Source of the DNA: Nitrincola sp. A-D6
GTDB taxonomy: Bacteria; Pseudomonadota; Gammaproteobacteria; Pseudomonadales; Balneatricaceae
Direction: 5' to 3'
Length of the DNA: 48,497 nucleotides
NCBI RefSeq assembly: GCF_000764495.1
Contig: NZ_JRLB01000037.1
Coordinates: 1-48,497 of the forward strand
Positions 1 through 8,869 of this stretch are shown one piece after another. Numbering within the stretch: position 1 is the first letter of the stretch; each line of letters opens with the position of its first letter. Both the position numbers and the translations under genes were made by a program. The notes beneath the pieces were generated by a model. The model saw nothing but the letters and a program-made list of their open reading frames with translations. It ran no database searches and was not told where the DNA came from.

Positions 1-662
1 TGCTACCTGGCTACCACGTTCTTTACGTCGCTGTGCCTGGGCTTTATTGAAGGTTACGGATTCAGCAAAGCGTGGATCGCGTTTGCGGAACTGGTTATCG
101 GCAATGTAACCATCGATACCCAAGCGATAGATCAGCTTCATATTGGCGTCACTGTGGAAGCCACTATCAGCCGTGATCTTGGCTTTGCGCAGAATCGAGG
201 AGTCCGGTTGTAACTGCCGGAACTGACGATTAACATGGGTTCCAATGTGTTCTGTTCCTGACCGGCGCCATAGGCGTGCGCATGGACAATGATCTGGTGT
301 TTGTGATCAACAGCAGCAACGCCGTTGTAGCCCTGTATCACGCCCCATGAAGTCTTCATCTTGGCACTGTCTGGATCAGTGATATTTCCTTTTACCGGAG
401 TACCACGCTGACCGAGCCGTTCAGGCGCGGTCGCTAAGTGCTTTTTTCTCTTGGCAGAGACCTTTTCCAGTTTCTCAACCTGGGCTTGTTCTCGGGTGAG
501 GACTTCAGGCGGTTGATCCTGACGGTCATCGTGCTTATGTGCGGTCAGCATACGTGAAACCGCACGGTCAATCTTGGCCTGTTTACGGTTTAATTCAGCG
601 CGTGCACCGCTCCACTCTTTGGCGGCATTGGAGGGTAGCTTGCAGCCATCGATGGCAAACAT
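1..662 (-). mobile_element. IS1182-type transposase remnant (5'-truncated, runs off the window)
   Basis: The minus strand encodes the central part of a DDE transposase of the IS1182 type. It begins at MFAIDGCKLPSNAAKEWSG, a block typical of the middle of this family, followed by a charged Lys/Arg-rich linker and the GVIQGYNGVAAVDHKHQIIV segment. A one-base shift near position 232 moves the frame; in the repaired frame the protein continues (KITADSGFHSDANMKLIYR, then GIDGYIADNQFRKRDPRF) off the left edge. The 100-plus residues normally preceding MFAIDG are absent: the sequence upstream of 662 reads as part of a different gene. I see no terminal inverted repeat. The element is therefore a truncated relic, or an intact 3' part of one that continues left. 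Family assignment is from memory of conserved motifs. Confidence 0.65.
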
Positions 663-665
663 TTT

Positions 666-828
666 CCGACCAGTATGGCATGCCGGTAGATACTACGCTG
701 CCCATCTTTAAGAAAATCCATACCAGTGGGTTTTACGATACCCCATGCTCTTTATTGCTTTCTTGAGCCAAAGCAGCACCTTCAACTATTTGCTCAATTG
801 TAATTTTAACGAAATCTTTTAGATCCAA
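666..828 (-). pseudogene. N-terminal fragment of a small hypothetical protein, cut by the IS remnant
   Basis: A TTG start at 828 lies 7 bases after a good ribosome site (AGGGAG). It opens a reading frame beginning LDLKDFVKITIEQIVEGAAL and running on through AQESNKEHGVS to a stop. If one base is added near 720 it continues as VNPTGMDFLKDGQRSIYRHA up to the transposase. The pattern (DLKDFV, an amphipathic helix, then an HG-VNP turn) recalls short uncharacterised bacterial proteins of the trypco2/hypothetical type, but I cannot place it firmly. No other part of the gene is visible, so it looks disrupted by the IS remnant. Confidence 0.4.
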
Positions 829-1129
829 CTCAGTACTCCCTTTTTAGGTAGTGCTATAACAGCCCATTAATGATGCTTCGACCTCATAATATATACAAAA
901 AGGTATACCTTTTTAACGTGTCCATGGTCAATGATTATTTTTAGTGTATTGATATTAAAAGATATTTCCTCGATGTCTATTCGCTATACACCCTAAAAAG
1001 GTTACCAACCCAACGCGCTCCAAGAGAAAAAGGTAATAGTCGTGTGAAGTGCTGTGGGTGAGGTATTTCGGCGTCTGCCTTACGCCTCCCCCACTCAATC
1101 TCTGAATGCCGGGAGGCGTGCGTTTAGGG
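829..1129. other. Intergenic stretch with an 18-bp palindrome and no recognised gene
   Basis: AT-rich spacer between the IS-disrupted gene and the end of the amine operon. It contains the perfect palindrome AAAAAGGTATACCTTTTT at 897-914 and an inverted repeat at 1082-1119 (separate entry). Short open frames here lack ribosome sites and family resemblance, and I call no gene. Confidence 0.5.
1082..1119 (-). terminator. Inverted repeat after the amine operon, possible terminator
   Basis: ACGCCTCCC (1082-1090) pairs with GGGAGGCGT (1111-1119) across a 20-base loop, 11 bases past the last stop of the minus-strand operon. There is no run of T after it on the minus strand, so intrinsic termination would be weak. 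It may instead protect the transcript end. Confidence 0.35.
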
Positions 1130-2259
1130 TTAGCCCTTGGCGGTACGTTTGGTTTTTTCCGGGTCATCAAATGGCAGGGTGTTGGCGATGGCGGTGGTGT
1201 TGAGCTGGCCTTTCACCTCCAGTGGGGTGCCTTGTTCGGCGTAGCCGGGTTCCAGGCGGGCGATGGCCATGGATTTGCCGGTGAGGCGTGAGAACATGGC
1301 GCAGGTGATGACGCCGACCTGGCGGCCATCGGCCCAGAGGGTGTCGCCTTCACCGGCAGCTTCTGTGGCATCTACCAGTACGCCGAAGATTTTGAAGCGC
1401 TGTTTGCCTTGCAGGCGGGCATGCTCCAGGCCGCCGCGGAATTCACCTTTGGTGGGCGATACGGTGAAGTCGAGGCCCAGTTCCCAGAGGGTGTCGCCAG
1501 CGGGTTCGTTGTCGAAGGGGTATTTTTCTGAGTTGTCATAGGGGAAGAACAACAGGTAGCTTTCCACTCGGAGCCAGTCGAGGGTGGTGAAGGCGCAGGG
1601 TACTATGCCCATCTCGGCGCCCTGCTCCAGGATGCTGTCCCAGATGAGTGGCGCATCAGCGGCTTTGCAGAAGATTTCGTAGCCGCGCTCGCCGGTGTAG
1701 CCGGTGCGGGAGATCATTACCGGGCAGCCGAAGAGTTTGGTCTGCAGGTGATGAAAATAGGCCAGTTCGCGGATGCCTTCGACGTGTTTTGCCAAAAAAT
1801 TCACCGCCAGCGGTCCTTGCAGTGACAGGTCGTGCAGGTCGTCATCGAAGAGGATGGCGACCTGGCGACCTTGGGCGGAGCGTACCAGCATTTCATAGCC
1901 GTTACCGGCACCGTGTACCACCATGAAGGCATTGGGTCCGGTGCGGTAAATGACGCAATCATCGACAAACTTGCCAGCTTCATTGAGGAAGGTGGCATAA
2001 ACGGATTTGCCCGGATAGACCTTGGAGATGTCGCGGGAGGTGGCATAGTCGAGCAGGGATTCGGCATGGGGGCCGACATAGTGGACTTTTTTCAGTCCGG
2101 AGACATCCATGAGTCCGGCACGGGTGCGGATCGCTTCGTGGGCATCGGCCAGGTCTGTCGCATAGGTCCAGGCGGTGCCCATACCATTCCAGTCTTCCAG
2201 GTTTGAACCCAGGGCCCGGTGACGTTCTGCCAGAGCGGTCTGCGCCAAGAGTTTGCCAT
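1130..2259 (-). CDS. dmmD: GcvT-like tetrahydrofolate-binding subunit of dimethylamine N-demethylase (delta/DmmD type)
   Basis: Aminomethyltransferase (GcvT)-fold protein of about 375 residues, last gene of the amine operon. It carries T-protein hallmarks: [35 protein letters not shown] and a C-terminal GVITCAMFSRLTGKSMAIARL barrel. In the characterised heme-dependent oxidative N-demethylase (HODM) the delta subunit is a GcvT-like protein that captures the released formaldehyde on tetrahydrofolate, and the dmm cluster of marine bacteria has an accessory gene needed for growth on methylated amines. The start is probably ATG 2259 behind AGGAG; reading from there needs one base restored about 8 bases in, otherwise only TTG 2248 is in frame. 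The exact dmm letter is from memory. Confidence 0.8.
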
Positions 2260-2316
2260 AGTCTATTCTCCTGTGGCTCCGTGCGGAGCCGGTTATGCGG
2301 GTGATAAGTCGGTGTG

Positions 2317-3347
2317 TCAGGCGGTACAGGTGGCCACTTCCGGGTCAAACTGGCGCAGCCATTCCACCACCAGCGGGCGGTATTGACTGAGACCCTTGTA
2401 GTCAGCCAGTTCATCCGGCAGATCGCGCAGCACCCGGTGCAGGCGACAGGCCCATTCGGGTTGGGTCACCAGTTCTTCCAGACTGATCAGATAGGTGCGG
2501 ATGCTGAACATCAGCGCATTACTGCGTGGCAAGCGGGCCAGAAACTGTAATTCCACGCGCAGGTGGACTAACTGGGCGAGGTTTTCAGCTGTGACGCTGC
2601 TGCGCTCATGGCCCCATTCGTGGAAGGTTTCGGATGAGGTATCCAGGCGCGGGTTAACGGTCATGGTCCAGTTGAGTCGTCGTACCGGACGGTCGACCTG
2701 GATGTGCATCAGGTATTTCAGTGCCCGGTCAAATACCCCCATCTGGTGCGCCATGGGCACCGGGGCATGCCATTCGGTAAAGCTCATGCCGGCATCAAAC
2801 TTTATCGACCAGTCGGCGGGACCTGTGACCATACCGGCGTCCATCCACAGGTTGTTTTCGCGTTGATCCAGCAGGGCAAAGTCCCCCTGAATCTGACGGG
2901 TGATATATTCCAGTGGTTCATAGGGCAGGCTGCTGGCATCACCGAAGGTAAAGGCCTGTTGCAGATCCAGTGCCCGGTTTATCCACAGCCATTGGTCTCC
3001 GTCTCGCTGCAGGGAAAACCACTCTGGATAATCCTGAGACAGGTGTGTCATCAGCATCTCCAGCGTATCCCAGGCGGCCTGTTGCATATGAGGCATTACC
3101 AGACAGCGATCCGGATCGCGCGACAACACCTGGCGCGCTCAGCCACTTCCGAGCGGTAGTGCTCATCGATATCGAACCAGTGTTCATAGACAGAACCCGG
3201 TGCCCCTTTGTTGGCGGGTTCAATATTCACGGAATACATGTACTGGTCTTCCGGAAAGGGAAACGGAAAGCGCTTGATCGCTTCAGGGCTGTTGCGAAAG
3301 CTGAAGTCGTTGCGGTAGCTCTCAACCGGTTTGAGTGTCGTAGGCAT
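2317..3347 (-). CDS. Heme-dependent oxidative N-demethylase alpha subunit (DUF3445 / HODM_asu-like), frameshifted in this read
   Basis: Catalytic subunit of secondary-amine (dimethylamine) mono-oxygenation: in the characterised homologue a PAS-like fold holds a heme and, with NADPH-derived electrons and O2, turns dimethylamine into methylamine plus formaldehyde. The N-terminal block (RFPFPFPEDQYMYSVNIEP), the DYPEWFSLQRDG stretch, and WTMTVNPRLDTSSETFHEWG with RTYLISLEELV near the C-terminus are typical of DUF3445. The first ~75 codons and the rest lie in different frames. Restoring one G at about 3127 (AGGTGTTG to AGGGTGTTG) joins them into ~343 residues, the usual family length. The gene sits 9 bases after the reductase subunit. 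Likely functional; the break is probably a read error. Confidence 0.82.
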
Positions 3348-3356
3348 AGGTTTCTC

Positions 3357-4304
3357 CTAAAGGTCCAGCACCAGAGTGCTGTTACAGGCACCCCGTGATA
3401 CACAAGGCATCAGCGCGTGAGATTGATCGGATGGCGGCAGGAAGCTGTCACGGTGTTCAACCTGACCGGACAGATAAGCGGTGGCACACTGACCACACAC
3501 GCCACCACGGCACAGGTTGGGCAGGACGATCTCAGCGGCTTCCAGTGCTTCCAGCAGGCTCTCATCGGCGCCGACCGCCAGGGTTTTATCCTGTTTGGCA
3601 AGATGAACCTGAAAGGGTTGTCCTGGCTCAGGTGCGGCAAAGGCTTCCCAGTGCAGGCGTGCTTCGGGCCATCCCATCGCCGCGGCTGTTTGCTGTACCG
3701 CCTGTAGCAAGCGTTCAGGTCCGCAGACATACACTTGGGCTCCCAGCGGCTGTCCGCTCAGAATCTGCTCAATATTCAGGCGCTCTCCACGGTGACTGTC
3801 GTAGGTGCAAACCAGCCCGTTGGGGGCTTGCTGCAGTGACTCGGCATAGGCGTGGGTCAGCCCACCGGTATAGGCATAGTGGAGTTCGTGGGAGATGCCC
3901 TGGCGAAGCATTTCCGTGCGATAGGCCATAAACGGTGTGATGCCGATGCCCCCGGCGATAAGAATATGATGCTGTGCCTGGGAGCTGGGTGCGAACAGGT
4001 TGGCCGGTAGTGCGATCTGCAGGCTATCCCCTTCCCTGACGGCTTCATGCAGGTAACGGGAACCGCCGCGGGAGCTTTCCTGCAAGCGCACGGCAATGCG
4101 GTAGCAGGACAGGTCGGCGGGGTCACTCAACAGCGAATAAGCGTTTTTCAGTGTGCGGCTGGGGGTTGGCAGCTGGAGCTGAATATGGCTACCGGGCGAA
4201 AAGCCTGGCAGTGCGCTGCCGCTGGGTGTCAGGGTAAATTCTTTGATCACCGGGGTCAGCGACTCAATCCGGCTGACGGTGACCTGAATAGCGGATGGAT
4301 TCAT
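3357..4304 (-). CDS. Ferredoxin-type FMN/[2Fe-2S] reductase subunit of dimethylamine N-demethylase (beta type)
   Basis: Electron-transfer subunit of the phthalate dioxygenase reductase/VanB type, 315 residues from ATG 4304. In order: an FMN-binding barrel with RTLKNAYSLLSDP, a nicotinamide-binding domain (GGIGITPF, then YVCGPERLL) and a C-terminal plant-type ferredoxin. The [2Fe-2S] ligands are visible as C-x4-C-x2-C in LCRGGVCGQC, with the fourth Cys in MPCVSRG. It would pass NAD(P)H electrons to the heme subunit next door. ATG 4304 is preferred over an in-frame start 10 codons upstream because GGAG lies 7 bases ahead of it and it begins one base after the previous gene's stop, implying coupled translation. 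Confidence 0.85.
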   Translation of the reverse strand: MNPSAIQVTVSRIESLTPVIKEFTLTPSGSALPGFSPGSHIQLQLPTPSRTLKNAYSLLSDPADLSCYRIAVRLQESSRGGSRYLHEAVREGDSLQIALPANLFAPSSQAQHHILIAGGIGITPFMAYRTEMLRQGISHELHYAYTGGLTHAYAESLQQAPNGLVCTYDSHRGERLNIEQILSGQPLGAQVYVCGPERLLQAVQQTAAAMGWPEARLHWEAFAAPEPGQPFQVHLAKQDKTLAVGADESLLEALEAAEIVLPNLCRGGVCGQCATAYLSGQVEHRDSFLPPSDQSHALMPCVSRGACNSTLVLDL

Positions 4305-4305
4305 C

Positions 4306-4803
4306 TCAGCGCTCTCCATAGGGTTGGTCGGCATTCAGGCACACGCCCATATAGGCGCCGAGGCGTTTTGAAAAATGCTCCCGGATGGTGAGGTGGACAC
4401 CGCAGTGCTGGCAGGTCACCTCATCGTCCTGGGATACCGGTTGCAGCTGGCTACAGTGGACACAGTAGACCTGGCGCCCTTCGTCCGCTTTTATCAGCGA
4501 CATCTCGGCATCCAGCAGTCCGGCGGCCCGGGCCTGGTTGCGACAGTTCCAGATAAAGGTTTCATCCCCACTGATACACAGGTGCGTGCCCGGATGGCAG
4601 GCTTGCAACAAGGTGTTTAATGCACTGAAATCCGGGCTATCAACCGAGGGTTGCCACACCTGTGTCCCGGCTGGCAAACCCTGCAGCAAGGGCGTGCTGG
4701 CTGTCTGATGGCCCGGCTGTAGCGCCAACAGGTAGTGCTTAGCCTGGGGGATCTCGGTGGATGACAGGTAGCGCGGTGCGCTGGCTAGTGGATCATTCAT
4801 CAT
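4306..4803 (-). CDS. Small subunit of dimethylamine N-demethylase (gamma type, 'DmmA family' small protein)
   Basis: Protein of 165 residues between tdm and the reductase gene. The N-terminal two thirds lack recognisable motifs. The C-terminal part holds two CxxC knuckles (VYCVHCSQL and VTCQHCGVHL) about 18 residues apart, followed by REHFSKRLGAYMGVC. This is a rubredoxin- or zinc-ribbon-like arrangement that could bind one metal. In the known heterotetrameric N-demethylase the gamma subunit is a small protein of this kind; I recall public annotation calling similar proteins 'dimethylamine monooxygenase subunit DmmA family'. Start ATG 4803 (with an adjacent GTG at 4806) follows AGGAGAAG. Its role (assembly, or electron relay between the reductase and heme subunits) is inference. 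Confidence 0.75.
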   Translation of the reverse strand: MMNDPLASAPRYLSSTEIPQAKHYLLALQPGHQTASTPLLQGLPAGTQVWQPSVDSPDFSALNTLLQACHPGTHLCISGDETFIWNCRNQARAAGLLDAEMSLIKADEGRQVYCVHCSQLQPVSQDDEVTCQHCGVHLTIREHFSKRLGAYMGVCLNADQPYGER

Positions 4804-4833
4804 CACTTCTCCTGATTGAGTGCCTGATTTAAC

Positions 4834-7121
4834 TCAGGCCCGTACACGGCTCTTGTCCGGGTCATAAAAAATCGCTGCACAGACCTCGGCATCGATGCGT
4901 TTTTGCAGTCCGTCCAGTTTGCCGATCTGCACTGCCTGACCTGGATCGGCATAGCGCACATCGATCCGGCACAGCGCGATACAGCGTCCCAGCAAGGGTG
5001 AGTGTGTGGCACTGGTGATGACACCGACCTGTGCCCTGCCCTGATAGACTGGATCGCCATGATGTGCCGGTTCATTGCCCTGCAGCTGTAAACCCACCAG
5101 CTTCTGCTGTGGATGATCACGGCGTTCAAGCAACGCCTCGCGGCCAATGAAATCGCCTTGCTTGCTCTTTAGTGGCACGCAGAAGCCGATACCCGCGGTG
5201 AAGGGGTCGGTTTGATCGCAGAATTCGTAACCGGCAAAAATCAACCCGGCTTCAATACGCAGGGTATCCAGCGCATCCAGTCCCAGCGGGGTCAGCCCCA
5301 TGGGTTCACCTAGCTTCCAGAGACGCTGCCAGAGTTGTGCCGCATCATTCGGGTGGCACCAGATCTCATAGCCCAGCTCACCGGTATAGCCGGTACGAGA
5401 GACCATCAGTGGACAGCCGTTGTAATCATCCAGGCGACCCTGGGTAAAGCGGAACCAGCCCAGGGTTTCCAGACTGGGCTGGGTGGCCGGTGTCCAGATA
5501 AGTTGTTTGAGCAGTTCACGACTCAGCGGGCCCTGCACGGCAATATTGTGGATCTGATCGGATGCGGATTTAATCCACACCTTCATGCCCAGACGCTCGG
5601 CCTGTTCACGCAGCCAGATACCGGCGTAGTCTTCACCGCCTATCCAGCGGAAATTGTCCTGGCCCAGGCGCAACAGCGTGCCATCATCCAGCATGCCGCC
5701 ATGTGGATAACAGAGCGCACTGTAGACCACCTGCCCCACAGCCAGCTTGTGGATATCCCGCGTCAGGCAGTAATCCAGCAGGGCTTCGGCATCCGGGCCG
5801 ATAACCTCGAATTTACGCAGTGCGCTCAGGTCCATCACCGCGACCTTCTCACGGCAAGCCAGGTATTCCTGGGTACGCCCGGCATGATTAAATTGGGTCG
5901 GCAACCACCAGCCGCGATAGTCGGTAAACTGTTGCGTCATCTGGGAGAGCATCGGGTAAAAGCCGCTCTGGCGGGTGAACACCGGGTCGGCATCAGCAGT
6001 GATTCGTGTGGTCATGGCGTGACTAAAATGCTCCTTGGCTGAGTAGGTGCGGATATGAATGTCGGTAGGCTGCCAGCCATTGGCCGGATCGATATCATCC
6101 GGACAGGAGGTGCTGACACAGACCAGATCCTGCAGGGCGCGCAGCAGTACATAGTCACCAGGGCGTGACCAGGGTTCGTCAACCTGTAGTTGCTGGTGGG
6201 CATCAATACTGGTGTTGAAAAAGAAGTTGATCGCAGGCCAGCCGGGGCGTGCGGCGACGCCATAGGGTTGCAGTTCCCGGCTGATATTGTCGCTGCAGTT
6301 GTCATGCCCGAAATAGCCCTGGCTTTCGTAGTAACGCGCGGTGCAGGCCAGCGCAAAGGTGTCATGTCGCCCGACGGTGTCCTGAACCACTTCCAGCATG
6401 GGTTGCATTTGCTGATCATAAAATTTGCTGAACAGGCCGGGACCCGGGTAGGCCAGGCTGTTGAGGGTACGCGTTACCGTCGGGTCGAGCTCGATACACT
6501 GCCCCTGAGCCAGCGCCTGTTGGCTGAAGGCGACAAAATCGGAACATTGACGCCCGGCGACATCAATCACCTGAATATAGTCACCGGCTTTTACCGAATA
6601 GGCTCTGGCGGTGCCAGGTTGCAGGGTGAATTCGTCGATCACCTCAGCCAGGGGCTCCGGCAAGCGGGTCGAGGGATCTGTTGCGTTGACGGGTGTATGC
6701 CATACGCAAAGCTCACTGGCGCGCTGTTGCTGATGCACCGGTGTGTGACCGCCGGGTGCCGCCAGTAACACCGTGACCGGCTGGTGGCAGATCAGGGTAC
6801 GGCTATGGCCTGCCGGGGTGGAGCCCGTCCACAGTCGGGCGGCATTGGGGAAATCGATCGGGTAGTCTAGCTGCTGTGCAATAAACCCCCTTCCGGATCG
6901 CTTTCCAACGCCAGTGCCGCCAATGCCACTTTTCCTTCACTGTCCAGAGCCATGAGCTCAGCGGGTTGGCAGCCTTCGGTATCGATGACCTCCAGCTGAT
7001 CACCGGCTACCAGCTCTAGCCTGAGTAGAGTGCCCGGTGCGACAGAATAGCGCTGACGTGCACTGTTGCGTGAAAACAGCGCTGGCTCAGCGGGTGAAGA
7101 TATGCTCGGCATCATTGTCAT
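4834..7121 (-). CDS. tdm: Trimethylamine N-oxide demethylase (TMAO aldolase), DUF1989 + GcvT fusion
   Basis: Converts TMAO to dimethylamine and formaldehyde, with the C-terminal folate domain able to trap formaldehyde. After repair it is ~760 residues. The N-terminal half is DUF1989-like, with [47 protein letters not shown] and [18 protein letters not shown], the Cys-rich metal-binding core of Tdm. From about residue 380 the chain is a GcvT domain ([50 protein letters not shown]). The first ~90 residues ([20 protein letters not shown]) resemble the start of the second lobe, suggesting a duplicated fold. A shift at about 6888 in a run of five G breaks the frame; six G restores it. ATG 7121 follows AGGA spaced 8 bases. 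Confidence 0.85.
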
Positions 7122-7150
7122 GATCCTGTTCCTGCAGCCATGCTGTTGCG

Positions 7151-8514
7151 TCACACAGCCGACTTGAGCTGAGGTGTTTCCTGAAGATAAGCTTCCAGTG
7201 AGTCATCCAGGCAGCAAGCCAGGGGGTGTGGTGAGGGGTGGCCTGGGTGCCAGTCATTAATGAGCGGTAGCATTTGTCGCGATAGCCCATGATGTCTTCG
7301 TACTTGTCATGCTTCCAGGCGAGAAAGGTTTCGTTGACCGCCTGAATGTCGAAGCTGGGGTAGTCGGTGGCATCGATAAGGTGCTGGATATAGCTGCCCT
7401 GAAACTCAAACATCTCCTGAGCGGTTTGCAGTGTTTCCTCCTGATCGCGCCAGGCCTGATTATCAGCCTGCATACTGGCCTTGTCTGGCAGTGGGATACG
7501 CCCGAGGATCACATCACGTGCATACCAGGCCTGGGCATCAAACATGTTGAAGGAGTACCACTGATCCTGCATGCCCAGATAGAGAAATTTGGGGTTATCT
7601 TCCCAGAAAATGCCTTTGTAAAGTTTCATCGGCCAGAGGCGGTTATCGGTTTTTAAGCACAGCTCTTCAGGCAGGAAGGGGAAGAAATGCTTGTAGCCGG
7701 TGCAAAGAATGATGGCGTCAATGTGTGTATGGCTGCCATCGGCAAACCAGGCTGTATCGCCTTCAACACGTTGCAACAAGGGCTTTTCTTCCCAGTTATC
7801 CGGCCATTTGTAGCCCATGGGGGCGGAGCGATAACAACTGATAATGGAGCGGGCACCGTATTTGTAGCACTGTGAACCTATATCTTCAGCGGAGTAGCTG
7901 CTGCCGACCACCAGAATATCCTTATCTTTGAATTCCAGTGCATCGCGGAAATCATGCGCATGTAGTACTCGGCCTCCGAAGCGTTCAAAGCCCTCAAAAT
8001 AGGGCACATTCGGGGTGGAAAAGTGGCCACAGGCATTGATGACATAGTCAAAGGTTTCGGAATAGACACGGTTTTGCGTATGGTCTTGTACCGCAACGCT
8101 AAACTGCCCCGTAGTTTCATCAAAGCTTACCTGACGTACCGCGGTGTTAAAGCGGATATAGTCACGTACACCAGCCTTCTCAACACGGCCTTTAATATAG
8201 TCCCACAGCACTTCTCGCGGTGGGTAGGAGCCAATCGGGCGGCCAAAGTGCTCATCAAACGTGTAGTCGGCAAACTCCAGGCACTCTTTCGGCCCGTTGG
8301 ACCAGAGGTAGCGGTACATACTGCCGTGTACCGGCTCACCGTGTTCATCCAGCCCGGTACGCCAGGTATAGTTCCACATGCCGCCCCAGTCACTCTGTTT
8401 TTCAAAGCAGACCAGCTCTGGAATCTCGGCACCCTTGGCGGCGGCTGACTGGAAAGCACGTAGTTGTGCCAGCCCACAAGGCCCTGCACCAATGATTGCT
8501 ACGCGTGTTTTCAT
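7151..8514 (-). CDS. tmm: Trimethylamine monooxygenase (flavin-containing)
   Basis: Oxidises trimethylamine to TMAO with FAD, NADPH and O2, first step of the operon. About 453 residues. Visible motifs: FAD site [13 protein letters not shown] near residue 9; the conserved [20 protein letters not shown] block of bacterial Tmm; the flavin-monooxygenase identity motif [12 protein letters not shown]; and an NADPH-binding [12 protein letters not shown]. The start is ATG 8514, 9 bases after GGGAG, not the upstream ATG. As read, the last residues run out of frame. Adding one C at about 7215 restores the expected [17 protein letters not shown] ending with a stop at 7151, 30 bases before tdm. Confidence 0.9.
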
Positions 8515-8869
8515 CTGTGTCTCTCCCTTGTTCGTGTGTCCATCGGTCAATTCAGTAATGACCCGATGCTAGCGCAGAGACCCCTGGCTGAAACTCTCCT
8601 GTTGTGGATACCCCATTGGGATATACCCGGATGGATTGGGGCTGTGGCACTATCAAGCGGCAGTCAGATACCGGGATGCATTGAAATGGTGCAGCCTGTT
8701 GACGCCGCACAAGCGATGCCAATAAAATTTACTGAAAGGAAATATATATTCTTAAAGGTTTTATTGTTGTGGGTATGACCTTTTAGTGAATTTATGCGGG
8801 GTACAGGGTGGAAAAGGCACAGAACTTGCTGAGTTGAGTCTATTGATTGACTAACAGGATGAGGTTCAG
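8515..8869. promoter_or_regulatory. Divergent control region between the amine operon and the histidine-kinase operon
   Basis: A 355-bp gap with no gene. It holds the sigma-54 type promoter for the rightward operon (separate entry) and an imperfect palindrome TACCCCA-T-TGGGATA at 8609-8623, with further GGAT/ATCC-like words around it. This palindrome could be an operator for the NarL-type regulator encoded downstream (inference). I found no convincing sigma-54 or sigma-70 promoter for tmm on the minus strand. Confidence 0.5.
8815..8830 (+). promoter_or_regulatory. Sigma-54 type promoter of the kinase-regulator-purU-folD operon
   Basis: AGGCAC-N5-TTGCT places the -24 GG and -12 GC elements exactly ten bases apart, close to the established consensus TGGCAC-N5-TTGC(A/T). 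The kinase ATG is 40 bases further on. This implies control by an enhancer-binding protein that I do not see in the window. Confidence 0.6.

Noticed and set aside
2314..3159. Plus-strand open frames opposite the N-demethylase subunit
   Set aside because: They are antisense to a clear family match, lack ribosome sites, and reflect codon bias of the real gene.
8609..8623. Naming TACCCCA-T-TGGGATA as a NarL box
   Set aside because: Heptamers only partly fit TACYYMT and the spacing is one base instead of two; kept only as a possible operator of the local regulator.
8641..8660. GGCAC near 8646 as a sigma-54 promoter
   Set aside because: TGGCAC is present but no GC dinucleotide with TTGC context follows at the required spacing.
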